A stretch of 60,000 nucleotides of DNA from Cryptomeria japonica (taxonomy: Eukaryota > Streptophyta > Pinopsida > Cupressales > Cupressaceae). The stretch lies in the NCBI RefSeq assembly GCF_030272615.1, contig NC_081415.1, forward strand, positions 230,666,803 to 230,726,802, given 5' to 3'. The translations under genes were made by a program, and so were the position numbers. The notes below the pieces were generated by a model. That model was given only the letters and a program-made list of their open reading frames with translations, searched no databases and was not told where the DNA came from. How positions within the stretch are numbered: the stretch's first letter is position 1; each line of letters starts with the position of its first letter. This document shows, piece by piece, positions 57,739 to 60,000 of the stretch.

Positions 57739-60000
57739 TCTAGTGGAACTTGAGGCATTACTGGCTAAAAGATTCCCTAGAGGAATAAGTAAATCACCCT
57801 TGAAGTATTTCTCTTGTAGTAAAATTGGACACATAGCTGCTAACTTCCCTAGCACTAATAAGAAAGAGAAGTTTAGAAGATTCAAATGAAAAAGAAAGAA
57901 ACATTGTTATGTTGTAGTGGATGAAGATGTGACTGATGATGAATTCGAAGAAGATGACAATGAGGAGATAATATTTGTTGCTGTGAAGGAGGATCTGACT
58001 GATGAGAAGGCTTTGGTGTCTCACATGGATAACATCGATGAATGGTTAATATATAGTGGTTTCTCACACCACATGACCAATGACAAAAGTAAGTTCTTAT
58101 CCCTTGAAGAGTTTGATGGAGGTGTTGTAAGATTTGGTAATAACTCTCCATGCATGGTTAAAGGTAAATGATCAATTTTATTAAATGGGAATAGTAATGC
58201 AAATGATATCTTTTGGGTTGAAGGACTAAAACATAACCTCTTGAGTGTTGGACAACTTAATGATAAAGGATATCTACTTGAATTCAAAAGTGGAGTGTAC
58301 AAGATTCTTGGAAAAAATTGAGATTTGATTGCTATTGGGAAACAGACTAAAGGTTATCTATTTCATCTGAATACTAATGTAAATGATTGTTTGATGGTGA
58401 AGATTGAAGATAGTTGGTTGTGGCACAAGAGATTTTGTCATGTCAATTTTGACAATTTGATTAAAGTTAGAAGTCAAGTATTGTGAGAGGTTTGCCCTAG
58501 CTTGTGAAACCAGGCAAAGTGTTATGCAAGGATTGTCAGATGGGTAAGATGACCTCTGTATCTTTTAAGAGTAAGTCTTTCTCTTCAGAGAATATTCTTG
58601 ATTTGGTTCATACTGATCTTTATGGTCCTATGAGGACTAAGAGCTATTTTGGTGATAAGTATTTTATGATCTTTACTAATGATTATTCCAAAATTATGTG
58701 GGTAACTTTTATGAGAGAAAAGTCTGAGACATTTAGTAAGTTTAAAGAATTTAAAGCTCTTGTTGAGAAAGATACCGAGAAGAATCTAAAATGTTTGAGA
58801 TTTGACCAGGGAGGTGAATTTACTTCTGATGAGTTTATGAAGTTCTATGATGAAAAGGGAATTAAGAGGAAAATTTCAGCTCCTAGAACTCCACAACAAA
58901 ATGGGACAACAGAGAGAATGAATAGAACAGTTGTTGAAGTTGCTAGAGCCATGATAATTCAAGGTGAAGTACTGAAGATGTTTTGGAGAGAAGCAGTTAG
59001 TACTTCTATTTATACTTTGAACTGGATACTTGTCAAAAAAGGTAATAACAAAACACCTTATGAATTATGACATGGAAAGACTCCTAGTGTAAGTTATTTC
59101 AAAAAAATTGGGAGTAAATGTTATATTAAGAGAGATTATTACACTAAAAAGTATGATGCTAAGTGTGATGAAGGCATTTTTCTTGGTTACTCTACAAAAA
59201 TTAAGGCATTTAAATGTTATAACAAGAGAACTAAGAAGATCATTGAGAGTGGTAATGTGAAGATAGATGAACTCTCTGAGAAATATGGAGAGACCAGAAA
59301 ATCTGAGCTTGAGAAAGATGAAGAAAGACTTGTGTTTATAGAACCGAAAGTGCTTGATGAGAAAAATGTTGTAGAAATAGGTGCTCAATAGGTAAATGTA
59401 GAGAGCGATGAAGAAGATGAAGAACATGAAGCATGAAGCACATCACTAGAGCCAGTTGTTCCAAGGTATGTTAGGATAAATCACTCAGAAGAACAAATAA
59501 TTGGAGATAAAAATGTTGGAGTACAAACAATGAGTAAAATCAAAGAAAATTCCTGTTTGATCTCTACTCTTGAGCCAAAAATTGTAAGAGAGGCATTAAA
59601 GGATGATGACTAGATTAATGCAATGAATGGGGAGTTGGATTAAATAGAGAAGAACAAGACATGGACACTTTTTCCCAGACCGAAAGACGAGAATGTGATT
59701 GGAACTAAATGGGTCTTTAGAAACAAGTTAAATGAAGAAGGCAAGGTTATGGGAAACAAAGCAAGATTGGTTTGCAAAGGCTATGCACAAGAAGAAGGAG
59801 AAGATTATGGTGAAACCTTTTCATCTGTGGTGAGACTGGAAGGAGTAAGAATGCTACTTGATCAAGTTGCATTTAAAGGATTTAAATTCTATTAGATGGA
59901 TGTTAAATCAACTTTTCTTAATGGAATCCTTGAAGAAGAAGTATACATAGAACAACTAGATGGATTTACTTTGTCTGAAGATAAATATATAGTTTGCAAA
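57739..60000 (+). pseudogene. Copia D gag end and pol, broken and incomplete
   Basis: After the solo LTR come a decayed zinc knuckle (YFSCSKIGHIAANF, two Cys lost, about 57805-57846) and an acidic stretch. Protease follows as WLIYSGFSHHMT at about 58042, where the catalytic Asp is Tyr. The integrase HHCC region is at 58420-58540. The integrase core 58590-59070 has all three catalytic residues in HTDLYGP, RFDQGGEF and NGTTERMN. The reverse-transcriptase start is at 59690-60000. Stops lie at about 57886, 58168, 58318, 58483, 58504, 59067, 59389, 59434, 59611, 59641 and 59893. Confidence 0.9.

Larger units (their letters stand above)
49783..60000 (+). mobile_element. Copia D: Ty1/copia element, runs off the window end
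   Basis: A long 5' LTR (49783-54820, enlarged by insertions) is followed by an initiator-Met primer site at 54823 and a broken gag-pol reading to the window end. Its proteins are copia type but clearly different from copia A and C. The 3' LTR lies beyond 60000, so the duplication cannot be tested. Confidence 0.85.

Noticed and set aside
1-60000. Host genes, tRNA or rRNA genes
   Set aside because: No intron-exon structure, conserved host protein or RNA-gene motif stood out; tRNA-like words are only the retrotransposon primer sites.

Overview
The window is plant nuclear DNA made almost entirely of old, nested LTR retrotransposons. I see no host gene, rRNA, tRNA or CRISPR array. The Ty1/copia and Ty3/gypsy proteins, initiator-Met-tRNA primer sites, chromodomain integrase, long decayed LTRs and deep nesting suggest a very large plant genome. 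A conifer or other gymnosperm is my best guess, but this is inference only. Nine insertions are bounded by TG...CA tips; eight of them have exact 5-bp target-site duplications (TSDs), and the ninth (copia C) has a decayed one. A tenth insertion, at 9086-10724, has a 6-bp direct repeat but no TG...CA tips. // 1-22519: one minus-strand LTR element without pol. It has LTRs (1-468, cut by the window edge, and 21636-22519), a primer site, a polypurine tract, a coiled-coil/zinc-knuckle ORF1, and a second reading of about 1,000 codons that I do not recognise. Three younger insertions split that second reading: copia A (2161-8899, TSD ATGTC), a 1.6-kb insert (9086-10724), and a chromodomain-bearing Ty3/gypsy element (10952-18806, TSD GGTTC). 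Removing them makes the reading continuous across every junction. // 22520-34850: an LTR cut by the first element (22520-23643), a decayed LTR-like stretch, a solo LTR (25227-26616, TSD AGAAG), and an unrecognised minus-strand pseudo-ORF split by copia C (27398-34569, plus strand), which is a relative of copia A. // 34850-48743: AT-rich and C/T-rich remains of a gypsy-like element ending in a polypurine tract and LTR (47839-48743). Inside it sits a 4.7-kb solo LTR (38382-46989, TSD AAAAC) carrying an 11 x 21-bp tandem array. Inside that is a 1.43-kb solo LTR (41255-45123, TSD ACATG), and inside that a 2.4-kb non-autonomous LTR element with a GC-rich island (41759-44192, TSD GTTAA). // 48744-60000: copia D (plus strand) runs off the window end. 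Its 5' LTR (49783-54820) holds a 2.2-kb solo LTR (51030-53247, TSD AAAAT) and probably a second. Its gag holds a solo LTR (55626-57733, TSD GATCA), which itself holds a 671-bp solo LTR (56380-57050, TSD CTAAC). // All retrotransposon coding regions are broken by stops and frameshifts, and several catalytic residues are lost, so nothing here looks able to move on its own. The pol-less element shares primer site, polypurine tract and LTR-end signals with copia A and C, so copia proteins probably moved it.
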